In this document: positions 46,468-55,142 of the stretch, one piece after another | How the letters are laid out: every line of letters starts with the position of its first letter | Position numbering within the stretch: position 1 is the first letter of the stretch | Assembly (NCBI RefSeq): GCF_026672545.1 | Contig: NZ_JAPPRJ010000002.1 | Span: 1 to 64,000, forward strand | Reading direction: 5' to 3' | Source of the DNA: Rhizobium sp. SL86 | Lineage (GTDB): Bacteria; Pseudomonadota; Alphaproteobacteria; Rhizobiales; Rhizobiaceae | Length of the DNA stretch: 64,000 nucleotides | The notes under the pieces: model-generated | What the model saw: the letters and a program-made list of their open reading frames with translations, nothing else | Databases searched by the model: none | What the model was told of the DNA's origin: nothing | Program-made: the position numbers and the translations under genes

Positions 46468-47751
46468 TCAGAGACCGGACAGCACGTCGTCGAGGACGGA
46501 GAGCATCAGGTCCGCATTATCCTTGGAGAAGGGCATGGGCGGCCTGATCTTGGTGGCGTTCTGCTGCACGCCGAGTTTGCCCATCAACACGCCACGCTCG
46601 CGCATCGCGTTGATGACGCGGGTGGCGATCTCCGCCGCCGGTTCCTTTGTGGCCCGGTCGAGCACAAGTTCTGCCCCGAAAAACAGGCCGGAACCCCGCA
46701 CATTGCCGATCAGATCGTGTTTTTCGCCAAGCTTTGTCAGCCCCGCACGGGCATATTCGCCCACAACCCGCGCATTTTCCATTAGCTTCTCGTCTTCCAG
46801 CACATCCAGCACGGCGCTTGCGGCCGCACAGGAGACGGGATTGCCGCCGAAGGTGTTGAAATACCGGAAGGCCTTGCGGAAAGCGTTCAGCGTGTCGGTG
46901 CTGGCCACCACGCCGCCAATCGGGTGGCCATTGCCCATCGGCTTGCCCATGGTGACGATATCGGGCGTGATGCCTGCATATTGGTGGCCCCAGAAATGGG
47001 TGCCGGTGCGCCCGAAGCCTGGCTGCACTTCATCACAAATCAGCAGGCCACCCGCCTTGCGCACCGCTTCGGCAGCCGACACCAGGAAGCCCGGTGGCAG
47101 TTGCGGGAAGCCTTCGTTGGCGAAATAGGGGCATACGATCAGAGCGGAGAAGCCGAAAGGCGATGTCTTCAGGTCTTCGATGGCCTCGTTCAGCGCCTCG
47201 GTCCAGGCGCGGGTGAAAGCCTCGCCGCCCTCGCCGCCCAGAGGACGATAACCATCGGGCGCCGGGACATGCCGCACATGGCCGCCATACCCGCCCACGG
47301 GGGGCATGCGGATCGACAGCTGCGAGACGGCCGCGGTATTGCCGTGATAGGTGAAATTGGTGGCAATCACCCCGGTCTTGCCGGTCACCGCCTGCGCCAT
47401 GCGCAGTGCCACATCATTGGCCTCCGAACCCGTGCAGGTCAGGATCGCAGTATCGAGACTGTCATCGAAGGTAGCCGTCAGCCGCTCGACATAATCGAGA
47501 ATGCCCTCATGCAGGTAACGCGTATGGGTGTTGAGCGTGGCAGCCTGGCGGGCAATCGCCTCAACCACCCGCGGATGGCAATGCCCGACATGCGGAACAT
47601 TGTTGTAGCTGTCGAGATAACGGCGCCCATCCGCATCCCAGACCCAGACGCCTTCGCCTTTCACCAGATGCACCGGATCATTGTAGAAGGTGGAGACATT
47701 CTTGCCGAGAAGCCGTTCGCGGCGGGCAAGCAGAGCTGCATTGTTCGACAT
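46468..47751 (-). CDS. Class III PLP enzyme, phospholyase-like (AGXT2L type)
   Basis: This 427-residue PLP-dependent enzyme of the class III aminotransferase fold has the lysine of VTMGKPMGNGHPIGG as Schiff-base residue and ICDEVQPGFGR as the cofactor-binding Asp region. The N-terminus (DPVHLVKGEGVWVWD, LDSYNNVPHVGHCHPRVV, LNTHTRYLHEGILDYVERL) matches ethanolamine-phosphate and phosphohydroxylysine phospholyases rather than typical omega-transaminases. It would eliminate phosphate and ammonia from the product of the adjacent kinase, giving an aldehyde. Start ATG 47751 has CAGGAG. Confidence 0.82.
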   Translation of the reverse strand: MSNNAALLARRERLLGKNVSTFYNDPVHLVKGEGVWVWDADGRRYLDSYNNVPHVGHCHPRVVEAIARQAATLNTHTRYLHEGILDYVERLTATFDDSLDTAILTCTGSEANDVALRMAQAVTGKTGVIATNFTYHGNTAAVSQLSIRMPPVGGYGGHVRHVPAPDGYRPLGGEGGEAFTRAWTEALNEAIEDLKTSPFGFSALIVCPYFANEGFPQLPPGFLVSAAEAVRKAGGLLICDEVQPGFGRTGTHFWGHQYAGITPDIVTMGKPMGNGHPIGGVVASTDTLNAFRKAFRYFNTFGGNPVSCAAASAVLDVLEDEKLMENARVVGEYARAGLTKLGEKHDLIGNVRGSGLFFGAELVLDRATKEPAAEIATRVINAMRERGVLMGKLGVQQNATKIRPPMPFSKDNADLMLSVLDDVLSGL

Positions 47752-47754
47752 GGT

Positions 47755-49113
47755 TTAAACTCCTGCGGCAGCGGATAACCCTGCATCGAGCGCGGAAAGG
47801 ATACGCTCGACATGTTCGGCGGTGATGATCAGCGGCGGCGAAAGGATGATGTTGGAGCCGGAGGTGCGCACCATGACACCCGCCTCATAGGCGGTGTCAT
47901 AAACCTTCTGCACCACCTGTTTGGACGCGGCGGCCTTGGTCTTGCGGTCGCTGACCAGTTCCAGCGCGCACATCAAGCCCTTGCCGCGCGCGTCGCCCAC
48001 CAGTTCATGCTTCTCCTGGAGCAGGAAAAGACCGGCCAGCAGTTCCTCGCCACGCACAGCAGCATTGGCGGCAACATTCAGCCGCTTCGTTTCCTTCAGC
48101 GTCGCAATGGCGGCAGCGGCACCGACCGGATGGCCGGAATAGGTATAGCCATGGCCGATGGAACCGAGGCTGCTGTCGCTGTTTTCGAACACATCCGCCA
48201 CCTTCTGCCCGATCATCACCGCGCCGAAGGGGAAATAGCCGTTGGTGATGGCCTTTGCGGTGCACATCAGGTCAGGTTTCACGCCCCAGAGGCGTGAGCC
48301 CGTCCAGGAACCGGTGCGCCCGAAGGCGGTGATGACTTCGTCGGCGATCAGGAGAATGCCATGCCTGTCACAGACCGCCCGCATCAGCGGCATGAAGGTC
48401 TCGTGCGGCACGATGACACCGCCGGCTCCCAGCACCGGCTCCATGATGAGCGCCGCAATCGTATCGGCACCCTGGAAGGCGATTTCCTCCTCGAACTGGC
48501 GCGCGATGGCGCTGGCGATCTCGGCGCCGTCCGTGGTGTTGAACGGGTTGCGGTAGGTGAAGGGTGCGGGCAGGTGGTAGACGCCCGGCAGCAGCGGCTC
48601 ATAGGCACGGCGGAAATTGGAATTGCCGTTGACGGACGCGCCGCCAAAATGGGTGCCGTGATAGCCCTTCTTCAGGGCAATGAACTTGGTGCGTTCCGGC
48701 TGGCCGTTCAGCTTGTGATACTGGCGGGCAAGCCGCAGCGCCGTTTCGACCGAATCCGATCCGCCCGAGGTGAGGAAGGAGCGCACCAGCCCATCCTCCT
48801 TGAACCAGTCCGCCAGTTCATAGGACAGCTCGATCAGTGGCGAGGTCGTGGTGCCGCGAAAGGCCGAATAATAGGGCAGATCGTCGAGCTGCTCGCGGAT
48901 CGCCTGTTTCACCGGATCGCAGGAATAGCCGAGATTGACGTTCCACAGGCCGCCGACTCCATCCAGCAGGCGCTGGCCATGAACATCGACAATTTCCACG
49001 CCATCCGCGGCAGCCACGATGCGCGGCGGATGTTTGCGCATCTCTGCCGGATGCGCCATGGGATGCCAGAGATGGCGGGCGTTGTTTTCCATCAGGAAAT
49101 TGGAATCACGCAT
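47755..49113 (-). CDS. Class III aminotransferase (omega-amino acid/polyamine-pyruvate type)
   Basis: This 452-residue transaminase has the PLP lysine in LMCTAKAITNGYFPFGAV and IADEVITAFGRTG as the Asp motif. LWHPMAHPAEMRK and LDGVGGLWNVNLGYSCDPVK near the N-terminus match beta-alanine/putrescine-pyruvate transaminases. It would move an amino group from an amine or omega-amino acid to pyruvate. ATG 49113 with AAAGGA is chosen. It is separated by 13 bases from the upstream HAD gene and by three from the phospholyase-like gene. Confidence 0.9.
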   Translation of the reverse strand: MRDSNFLMENNARHLWHPMAHPAEMRKHPPRIVAAADGVEIVDVHGQRLLDGVGGLWNVNLGYSCDPVKQAIREQLDDLPYYSAFRGTTTSPLIELSYELADWFKEDGLVRSFLTSGGSDSVETALRLARQYHKLNGQPERTKFIALKKGYHGTHFGGASVNGNSNFRRAYEPLLPGVYHLPAPFTYRNPFNTTDGAEIASAIARQFEEEIAFQGADTIAALIMEPVLGAGGVIVPHETFMPLMRAVCDRHGILLIADEVITAFGRTGSWTGSRLWGVKPDLMCTAKAITNGYFPFGAVMIGQKVADVFENSDSSLGSIGHGYTYSGHPVGAAAAIATLKETKRLNVAANAAVRGEELLAGLFLLQEKHELVGDARGKGLMCALELVSDRKTKAAASKQVVQKVYDTAYEAGVMVRTSGSNIILSPPLIITAEHVERILSALDAGLSAAAGV

Positions 49114-49126
49114 GGGAAATATCCTT

Positions 49127-49777
49127 TCAGAGACCAAGCATGGAAAGCGCACGCGCGTAGCCGTCCGCCGGCTGCGTCACGTCAAAATGAACATGGGGGA
49201 GACCGACCGCTTCGGCGCCCTCGATATTTTTCGCCTGGTCGTCCACGAACACGCAGGCCTCACGGGGCAGGCCCAATTCGGCCAGCACCAGTTCATAGGC
49301 GCGCGGATCGGGTTTGAGGATGCCGGTATAGGTCGCATCGACGATGACATCGAAGAGATCGATCAGCGGGAAGCGGCGACGGAACTCGACACCGTAGAAC
49401 AGGTCCAGCTCGTTCGAGAGGATGGCGAGACGCAACCCCGCCTTCTTCGCGGCAAGGATGGCATCGCGCGCCTGCGGCCGCAGCACCAGATCGGCCTCCG
49501 CTCCCCGCGCCCGCTGCACGAAGGTCTTCATGTCCGTCCAGTCTTCCCCCACCAGGCGGCCAACCTCGCGGGTGCGCTCCATCCAGTAATCGCGCTCGGT
49601 GATCTCGCGATTTTGCATCGAAACCCAGAGCGGATCGCTCGCCGGGTCGAAGGGGCCGCGCCAGGTGAGCGTTCCCGGTGCAAGGCCAAGTGCGCGTTCG
49701 GTCACGTCGTGGGTCTCGAAGAGTGTGCGCGTCACCACACCTCCGAAATCGAGGATAAGGGCTCGGGTCTCGTTCAT
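49127..49777 (-). CDS. HAD-superfamily protein with DxGG motif
   Basis: This 216-residue HAD subfamily IA protein has the nucleophile Asp in ALILDFGGVVTRT, LAILSNEL (motif II), KPDPRAYELVL (motif III Lys) and VFVDDQAKNIEGA (motif IV). The second Asp normally found two positions after the nucleophile is Gly, as in the N-terminal domain of soluble epoxide hydrolases, so ordinary phosphatase activity is not assured. It overlaps the Tm-1-like gene as ATGA and probably works on a pathway intermediate. Confidence 0.85.
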   Translation of the reverse strand: MNETRALILDFGGVVTRTLFETHDVTERALGLAPGTLTWRGPFDPASDPLWVSMQNREITERDYWMERTREVGRLVGEDWTDMKTFVQRARGAEADLVLRPQARDAILAAKKAGLRLAILSNELDLFYGVEFRRRFPLIDLFDVIVDATYTGILKPDPRAYELVLAELGLPREACVFVDDQAKNIEGAEAVGLPHVHFDVTQPADGYARALSMLGL

Positions 49778-51042
49778 GGCTGGCCTTTCGGAATGACGCC
49801 TTCGGCAACCCAGGCGTCGAATATGGCGAGTGCGCGTTCGGCAAATTCCGGCGCGTTGATATGCGCATCCACCCGTTCCAGATGAATGTCATCCGGCAGG
49901 CTGGTGCTGATTTCCTCGATGAAGGCGATGTGACCGTCCGGGTCGTGGAGCGGCTCGCCCGCGCGGTCCCATTCCTGCACGCCGGTCAGCGGCAGCAGAA
50001 AGGCGCGAGGCCCCTTTCCCTTCATCAGCTTTTCGGCAACCAGCCTGGCCAGTTCCCGACGCTTCTCGACCGTGGAGGTCACCGAACCGAGCAGCCGGTT
50101 ATGAACGTGATAGGGCCGGTCGGCGAAATGGGCGGGCATGACCTGCCAGGCCGGCAGATCGATCATGTCGATGGCGCCCGGTGCCACAATCTGCGGAATC
50201 CCGGCCAGGCCGGCGTTCTCCAGACGATCCGCCCCGGATGTGACGACGGTGCCGTGATGATGATTGGACACCTCCTGGATGCAGAAATCCATGACGGCAG
50301 CAAAGCCGCGCTTGGCGGCAATGGCTTCGAAGGCGCGCCCACCCATGCCGGTGGAATGGAAGACGGCAACGTCATAACCGCGCGCTTCGAGGGCAGGTTT
50401 CAGGATCTTCATGTAGCTGAGGCAACTGCTGCCAAGCGAGGTCATGCCGACGAGCGGCTTGTCCTTACGTGGTTTGCAGCCATGCCTCGCCGCACCGACG
50501 ATGGCGCCTGCCGCCTGGGAGAGAATGCAACGGCAGATCTCGTTGAGGCCGTAAAGCCCGCCCGACCACAGGATCGTCATCAGGTCTGGCGAAATGCGCT
50601 CCGGGGGCAGAAGATGGGAATGGGCAATGGTGGAAATCAACAGTTTCGGCACGCCGAGCGGCAGAACGGCGGCCACGTCAAGCGCCAGATCCGTCCCCAT
50701 GGAACCGCCCAGAAGCACCGTGCCACGGATCTCGCCTTCCAGATACAGTCTTTCGGCAAGGGCCATCGCGCCCGTTGCCATCAGCGCCATGGACGTATTC
50801 TCATCGCCCGAATGGATGATGTCATCCATCGAGACACCGGCGGACTCCGCAATATCGAAGCGGGAGTAATCCGGCACATAGGGCGGATCCTTCAGGACGC
50901 TCACGTCCATCATCACCGGTCGTCCGCCGGCCTGCCGCACCGTCTCCGCAATAAAGAGAAGTTCGGCGCTTTTCGTATCGCCTGTCCCGACAATCAGGAT
51001 TGCGATATCGCTCGGGTCTTCGACCTTTCTGCTGTCATCCAT
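49774..51042 (-). CDS. Tm-1-like ATP-binding protein (UPF0261)
   Basis: This 422-residue protein is homologous to the N-terminal half of tomato Tm-1 and to bacterial UPF0261. Motifs include IAILIVGTGDTKSAELLFIAE, RGTVLLGGSMGTDLALD and VGMTSLGSSCLSYMKILKP, then DVAVFHSTGMGGRAFEAIA and TSGADRLENAGLAGIPQIV, then PGAIDMIDLP. In many bacteria such a gene is followed by a TIM-barrel partner; none is present here. ATG 51042 has GGGAGA and overlaps the regulator gene by 49 bases, so the two are on one transcript. Chemistry is unknown. Confidence 0.88.
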   Translation of the reverse strand: MDDSRKVEDPSDIAILIVGTGDTKSAELLFIAETVRQAGGRPVMMDVSVLKDPPYVPDYSRFDIAESAGVSMDDIIHSGDENTSMALMATGAMALAERLYLEGEIRGTVLLGGSMGTDLALDVAAVLPLGVPKLLISTIAHSHLLPPERISPDLMTILWSGGLYGLNEICRCILSQAAGAIVGAARHGCKPRKDKPLVGMTSLGSSCLSYMKILKPALEARGYDVAVFHSTGMGGRAFEAIAAKRGFAAVMDFCIQEVSNHHHGTVVTSGADRLENAGLAGIPQIVAPGAIDMIDLPAWQVMPAHFADRPYHVHNRLLGSVTSTVEKRRELARLVAEKLMKGKGPRAFLLPLTGVQEWDRAGEPLHDPDGHIAFIEEISTSLPDDIHLERVDAHINAPEFAERALAIFDAWVAEGVIPKGQP

Positions 51043-51818
51043 TCCGTTCTCCCGTGCCGGTCCTGCCCGGTCTTCTGGGTTCCCCATAATGCCCTCTCGA
51101 TGGAGCGGGCGATCTCGGCGGCGTGTGCCCCGAATTCCTCAAGTTTCGCGCGATCGACACGCATGGCCGGTCCGGCAACCGCGATGGTGCCGCGCGCCCT
51201 GCCCTTGGCGTCGAGTATGGCAGCGGCAGCACTCATCACACCCGCTTCGTAGCCGCCTTCACTGATGCAGTAGCCGAGCCGCCGCCCTTCATTCAGCCGT
51301 TCGCGCAGCTGATCGGTCGAGGTGGCTGTGGCAGCAGTGAATGCCGTCAGCGGCGTTGCGAATGTTGCCTCCAGTTCCGCCGGGCCGAGGGTCGACAGAT
51401 AAGCAAGTCCGGATGCTGTGGCATGAAGCGGCAGCAACTGACCGGGATCGATGATGACCCGGTGCGTATAGTCGCTCATCTCGACATGTACAGTCGCTAG
51501 CCTATCGCCCGCCGGCTCCGAAACATGAACGGTCTCACCGGTCGTTGCGACCAGTTCGCGGGCAAAGGGCGCAACGATGCTGGCGAAGGGATAACGCTGC
51601 TCGCGGATGCGGGCGAGCCGCACCGGTGCCGAACCCAGGCGGTAGCGGCGGGTGAAAGCGTCCTGCTCCACGAAGCCGAACCGCGCAAGCTCCACCAGCA
51701 TGCGACGGGTCGTTGCCTTGTCCATGCCCGACGCCGTCGCCATGTCGGTCAGGCCGGGCTCCGTGCGCATGTCCGCCAGTGTGTTCAGAAGATGCATTGC
51801 CTTCGCAATCGTGCTCAT
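50994..51818 (-). CDS. IclR-family transcriptional regulator
   Basis: This regulator of the catabolic cluster has 274 residues. The N-terminal winged helix (KAMHLLNTLADMRTEPGLTD, ATASGMDKATTRRMLVEL) is followed by the IclR effector domain (LVATTGETVHVSEPAGDRLA, LPLHATASGLAYLSTLGP, GYCISEGGYEAGVMSAAAA). It leads the minus-strand operon and diverges from the APC permease, so it probably controls both directions through the palindromes at 51874-51972. Confidence 0.92.
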   Translation of the reverse strand: MSTIAKAMHLLNTLADMRTEPGLTDMATASGMDKATTRRMLVELARFGFVEQDAFTRRYRLGSAPVRLARIREQRYPFASIVAPFARELVATTGETVHVSEPAGDRLATVHVEMSDYTHRVIIDPGQLLPLHATASGLAYLSTLGPAELEATFATPLTAFTAATATSTDQLRERLNEGRRLGYCISEGGYEAGVMSAAAAILDAKGRARGTIAVAGPAMRVDRAKLEEFGAHAAEIARSIERALWGTQKTGQDRHGRTEWMTAERSKTRAISQS

Positions 51819-51873
51819 CGGTTCCCTCGCGCGATCCGCGCCTGTGTTCGGCGCAATGGTTCTAGGCCCTTTT

Positions 51874-51972
51874 GATTTCGCAGCGGCTAGATACTTAACA
51901 TGCGAAATATCTTGACAGGTGCCCGTTCAGTTTGCAAGTCTATATTTGAAGCTAGGGTTCAAATAATGAACC
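51874..51972. promoter_or_regulatory. Candidate IclR operators between regulator and permease
   Basis: The 246-base divergent gap contains three inverted repeats: ATTTCGCA (51875-51882) with TGCGAAAT (51901-51908), ATTTGAA-N7-TTCAAAT (51944-51964) and GGTTCA-N5-TGAACC (51956-51972). TTGACA at 51912 could be a -35 box for the permease side. IclR proteins often bind short palindromes of this kind; assignment is by position only. Confidence 0.5.
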
Positions 51973-52064
51973 AATAAGCGACCGTCCAAGAAAATCAACA
52001 AGAAGCTGGACGGGTGACTGGGATTTCCAAAGTCAACTGGCGACAGAAGAGGGGAACTCGACAC

Positions 52065-53516
52065 ATGGACGCCATCCAAACTTCGACACCCGGTGCGAAC
52101 CGGCTTAAAAAGAACACACTCGGCACGGCAGCGGTGACCTTTCTGGTCGTCTCGGCTGCAGCACCGCTCACGGCGGTCGCCGGCGGCGTGCCGCTCGCCA
52201 TGCTGCTGGGCAATGGTGCCGGCATCCCCGGAACCTTTCTGCTGGTGACGGCAATCCTGCTGATCTTTGCAGTGGGATACGTCGCCATGGCCCGGCATAT
52301 TCGCAATGCGGGGGCCTTCTACGCCTATACCGCCCAGGGGCTTGGCGGCGCCCTAGGCGGTGCTGCGGCCCTCATCGCCATTCTCGCCTACAACGCCATG
52401 CAGATCGGCGTGTTTGGCATGTTCGGCGCGGCGACGTCCGGGCTTCTGGCCAGCCTTGGCCTGACACTACCCTGGTGGGTCTACACCTTCATCGGCATTG
52501 CAGCCGTGGGCGTGCTCGGTTACCGGCGCGTGGATTTTTCGGCGAAACTGCTGACCGTACTTGTCGTGCTGGAATATGCCGTCGTCCTCGTTATCGATGC
52601 CGGCATTCTGCTCAAGGGCGGCGACAGCGGCCTTACCGCGAGCCCCTTCACGGCACCGGCATTCTTCTCCGGCTCCCCGGCTATCGGCATCCTGTTCTGC
52701 TTTGCCGCCTTCATCGGTTTCGAGGCCACGACGATCTACAGCGAGGAAGCGCGCGAACCGCACCGCACGGTCCCCCGCGCTACCTATATCTCCGTTCTGA
52801 TCATCGGCCTTTTCTACATGCTGACGAGTTGGCTGATGGTCATGGGCGAAGGCGCAGACAAGCTGGGCGACAGTCTGAAGGGCCTTGCCGATCCGACCAC
52901 CTTCCTGTTCGTGCTCGCGGAACGTTATGTCGGCTCCTGGATCGTGACGCTCATGCAGGTGCTGTTCGTCACCAGCCTGTTTGCGGGCGTTCTCGCCTTC
53001 CACAACGGCGTTGCCCGCTACATCTACGTTGCGGGCCGCGAAAAGCTGCTTCCGGCGTCCGTCGGCGTGACCCATGATGTCTTCCAGAGCCCGCATGTCG
53101 GATCGCTGGTCCAGACGGCCATCGCCATGGTCGTCGTGGCGTTCTTCGCCTATGCGGGTCTCGATCCGGTGCTGGCGCTGTTTTCCTGGCTGACCAATGT
53201 CGCAACCCTTGCCATCATCGTTCTGATGGCCATGACCGCCTTCTCCATCCTGGTCTTCTTCCGCCGCAATCCGGGGCTTGAATCGAACCCCTTCTCCACC
53301 ACCATCTTTCCGGTGGTCTCCGGCGTGATCCTGACGGTGCTCGTCTACTTCATCGCGGTCAACTTCGGCGGCCTTGCCGGAGCAGAAGGCGCATTGGCGG
53401 TGTTCCTGCCCGCACTGGTGCTGATTGCTGCGGTAATCGGCCTCCTCCTCTCCCTCCGGCTCAAAGCCGCGGACCCGTCGGCCTACGCCAGGCTGGGCGC
53501 CGGTCAGGCAGAGTGA
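52065..53516 (+). CDS. APC-superfamily amine/amino acid permease
   Basis: This inner-membrane transporter of 483 residues has about twelve helices. Motifs include FLVVSAAAPLTAVAGGVPL, GNGAGIPGTF, FIGFEATTIYSEEAREPHRT and VLFVTSLFAGVLAFHNGVAR. It is clearly paralogous to the permease at 20031-21470. ATG 52065 with AGAGGGGA is used; an upstream in-frame ATG at 52014 is less well placed. It is followed by an aldehyde dehydrogenase and probably imports the amine that the cluster degrades. Confidence 0.92.
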   Translation: MDAIQTSTPGANRLKKNTLGTAAVTFLVVSAAAPLTAVAGGVPLAMLLGNGAGIPGTFLLVTAILLIFAVGYVAMARHIRNAGAFYAYTAQGLGGALGGAAALIAILAYNAMQIGVFGMFGAATSGLLASLGLTLPWWVYTFIGIAAVGVLGYRRVDFSAKLLTVLVVLEYAVVLVIDAGILLKGGDSGLTASPFTAPAFFSGSPAIGILFCFAAFIGFEATTIYSEEAREPHRTVPRATYISVLIIGLFYMLTSWLMVMGEGADKLGDSLKGLADPTTFLFVLAERYVGSWIVTLMQVLFVTSLFAGVLAFHNGVARYIYVAGREKLLPASVGVTHDVFQSPHVGSLVQTAIAMVVVAFFAYAGLDPVLALFSWLTNVATLAIIVLMAMTAFSILVFFRRNPGLESNPFSTTIFPVVSGVILTVLVYFIAVNFGGLAGAEGALAVFLPALVLIAAVIGLLLSLRLKAADPSAYARLGAGQAE

Positions 53517-53574
53517 AACCGGCAGCAGGCGCGCCCACTGCGCGCCTGCGCAACCTCCAACAAGGACGACCACC

Positions 53575-55056
53575 ATGCAGGAAGAGATCAATCGCCTTCG
53601 CGACCAGAGCATTGCCGCTCCTTCGCTTTTCATCGACGGGGCATGGCGCGAAGCCGAAAGCGGTGCGCGGATGGACGTCATCTCGCCCATCGACGGCAGG
53701 ATCATCACCAGCATTGCCGATGCCGACCGGAGCGATGTCGATCTCGCCGTCACGGCGGCGCGCCGCGTCTTCGAAAGGGGCAGCTGGTCGAAGGCTGCCC
53801 CTGCCGAACGCAAGAAGGTGTTGCTGAAGCTGGCCGACCTCGTCGACAGCCATGCCCTGGAACTGGCGGTGCTCGGGGTACGCGACAACGGCACCGAAAT
53901 TTCCATGGCGCTCAAGGCCGAGCCCGGCTCCTGTGCCCAGACCTTCCGCTACTACGCGGAAGCCATCGACAAGCTCTATGGCGAGATCGCCCCGACCGCC
54001 CCCGGCATTCTCGGGCTCGTGCACCGCGAACCGGTTGGCGTCGTGGCGGCGATCGTTCCATGGAATTTCCCGATGATGATCGCGGCGTGGAAGATCGCGC
54101 CGGCGCTTGCGGCGGGCAATTCCGTGGTGCTGAAGCCGGCGGAAGGCGCGTCGCTGACCTTGCTGAAGCTTGCCGAACTGGCCAGCCGGGCGGGCCTGCC
54201 GGATGGCGTGCTCAACGTCGTGACCGGGCGCGGCGCGGTGACGGGCGAAGCGCTCGGCATGAGCATGGATGTCGACGTGCTGGCCTTTACCGGCTCCGGC
54301 CCGGTCGGACGCCGGCTGCTGGATTACTCCGCCCGCTCCAACCTGAAACGCGTCTATCTGGAGCTTGGTGGCAAATCGCCGAATATCGTCTTTGCCGATG
54401 CGCCCGATCTCGGAAAGGCGGCCCAGGTTTCGGTCAACGGCATCTTCCGCAATTCCGGCCAGGTCTGCGTCGCCGGATCGCGGCTTCTCGTCGAAAAGCC
54501 GATCCATGCCGAGTTCTGCGCCAAACTCGTCGAGCTTGCAGCCGGATTGCGCGTGGGCGATCCACTCGATCTTCAGACGCAGGCCGGTGCCGTGACCAGT
54601 GACGTGCAACTGGCCAAGAACCTTTCCGACGTCGAAACCGCCCTTGCCGAAGGCGCAAGGCTGCTGGGCGGCGGCAAGCGGATTCTGCAAGAGACCGGCG
54701 GCTTCTATATGCAGCCCACGGTGCTGGAGGCCACGCCGAGCATGAGCATTGCCCGCGAAGAAGTGTTCGGCCCGGTGCTGACCGTCATCCCCTTCGAAAC
54801 GGAAAGCGAGGCCTTGCAGATCGCCAACGGCACCGATTACGGCCTTGCCTCTGCCGTGTGGACCGGCAATCTTGCGCGCGCCCATCGCATGATCCGGGGC
54901 CTGAAGGCCGGTGTGGTGCATGTCAACACCTATGGCGGCACCGACATTACCGTGCCGCTCGGCGGGGTGAAACAGTCCGGCAATGGCCATGACAAGTCGC
55001 TGCACGCCTTCGACAAGTATCTCGACCTCAAGACCGCCTGGATCGACCTGACGTAA
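53575..55056 (+). CDS. NAD(P)-dependent aldehyde dehydrogenase (PuuC type)
   Basis: This 493-residue aldehyde dehydrogenase is closest in style to PuuC, the gamma-glutamylaminobutyraldehyde dehydrogenase of polyamine degradation. Motifs include EPVGVVAAIVPWNFPMMIA, FTGSGPVGRRLL, the general-base Glu of LELGGKSPNIVF, and the catalytic Cys of NSGQVCVAGSRL. EEVFGPVLTVIPFET follows. It should oxidise the aldehyde made by the phospholyase-like enzyme or transaminase. It lies 58 bases after the permease with its own AAGGA site. Confidence 0.93.
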   Translation: MQEEINRLRDQSIAAPSLFIDGAWREAESGARMDVISPIDGRIITSIADADRSDVDLAVTAARRVFERGSWSKAAPAERKKVLLKLADLVDSHALELAVLGVRDNGTEISMALKAEPGSCAQTFRYYAEAIDKLYGEIAPTAPGILGLVHREPVGVVAAIVPWNFPMMIAAWKIAPALAAGNSVVLKPAEGASLTLLKLAELASRAGLPDGVLNVVTGRGAVTGEALGMSMDVDVLAFTGSGPVGRRLLDYSARSNLKRVYLELGGKSPNIVFADAPDLGKAAQVSVNGIFRNSGQVCVAGSRLLVEKPIHAEFCAKLVELAAGLRVGDPLDLQTQAGAVTSDVQLAKNLSDVETALAEGARLLGGGKRILQETGGFYMQPTVLEATPSMSIAREEVFGPVLTVIPFETESEALQIANGTDYGLASAVWTGNLARAHRMIRGLKAGVVHVNTYGGTDITVPLGGVKQSGNGHDKSLHAFDKYLDLKTAWIDLT

Positions 55057-55109
55057 GGTCAGCCGGCTGAAGTCGTTCCGGCCTGCTGACAGGCAAACCG
55101 ATCGGTCTC

Positions 55110-55138
55110 CCGGCTCCTGCATCAATATCAGGGGCCGG
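55110..55138. terminator. Stem-loop terminator between convergent genes
   Basis: CCGGCTCCTG and CAGGGGCCGG form a ten-pair stem with one G-U pair and a 9-base loop, between the aldehyde dehydrogenase and the convergent LysR gene. No long U-run follows on either strand. Confidence 0.55.
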
Positions 55139-55142
55139 AATC

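Noticed and set aside
53461..55125. 554-codon minus-strand frame opposite the aldehyde dehydrogenase
   Set aside because: Antisense shadow; the plus strand has all catalytic motifs of the dehydrogenase.
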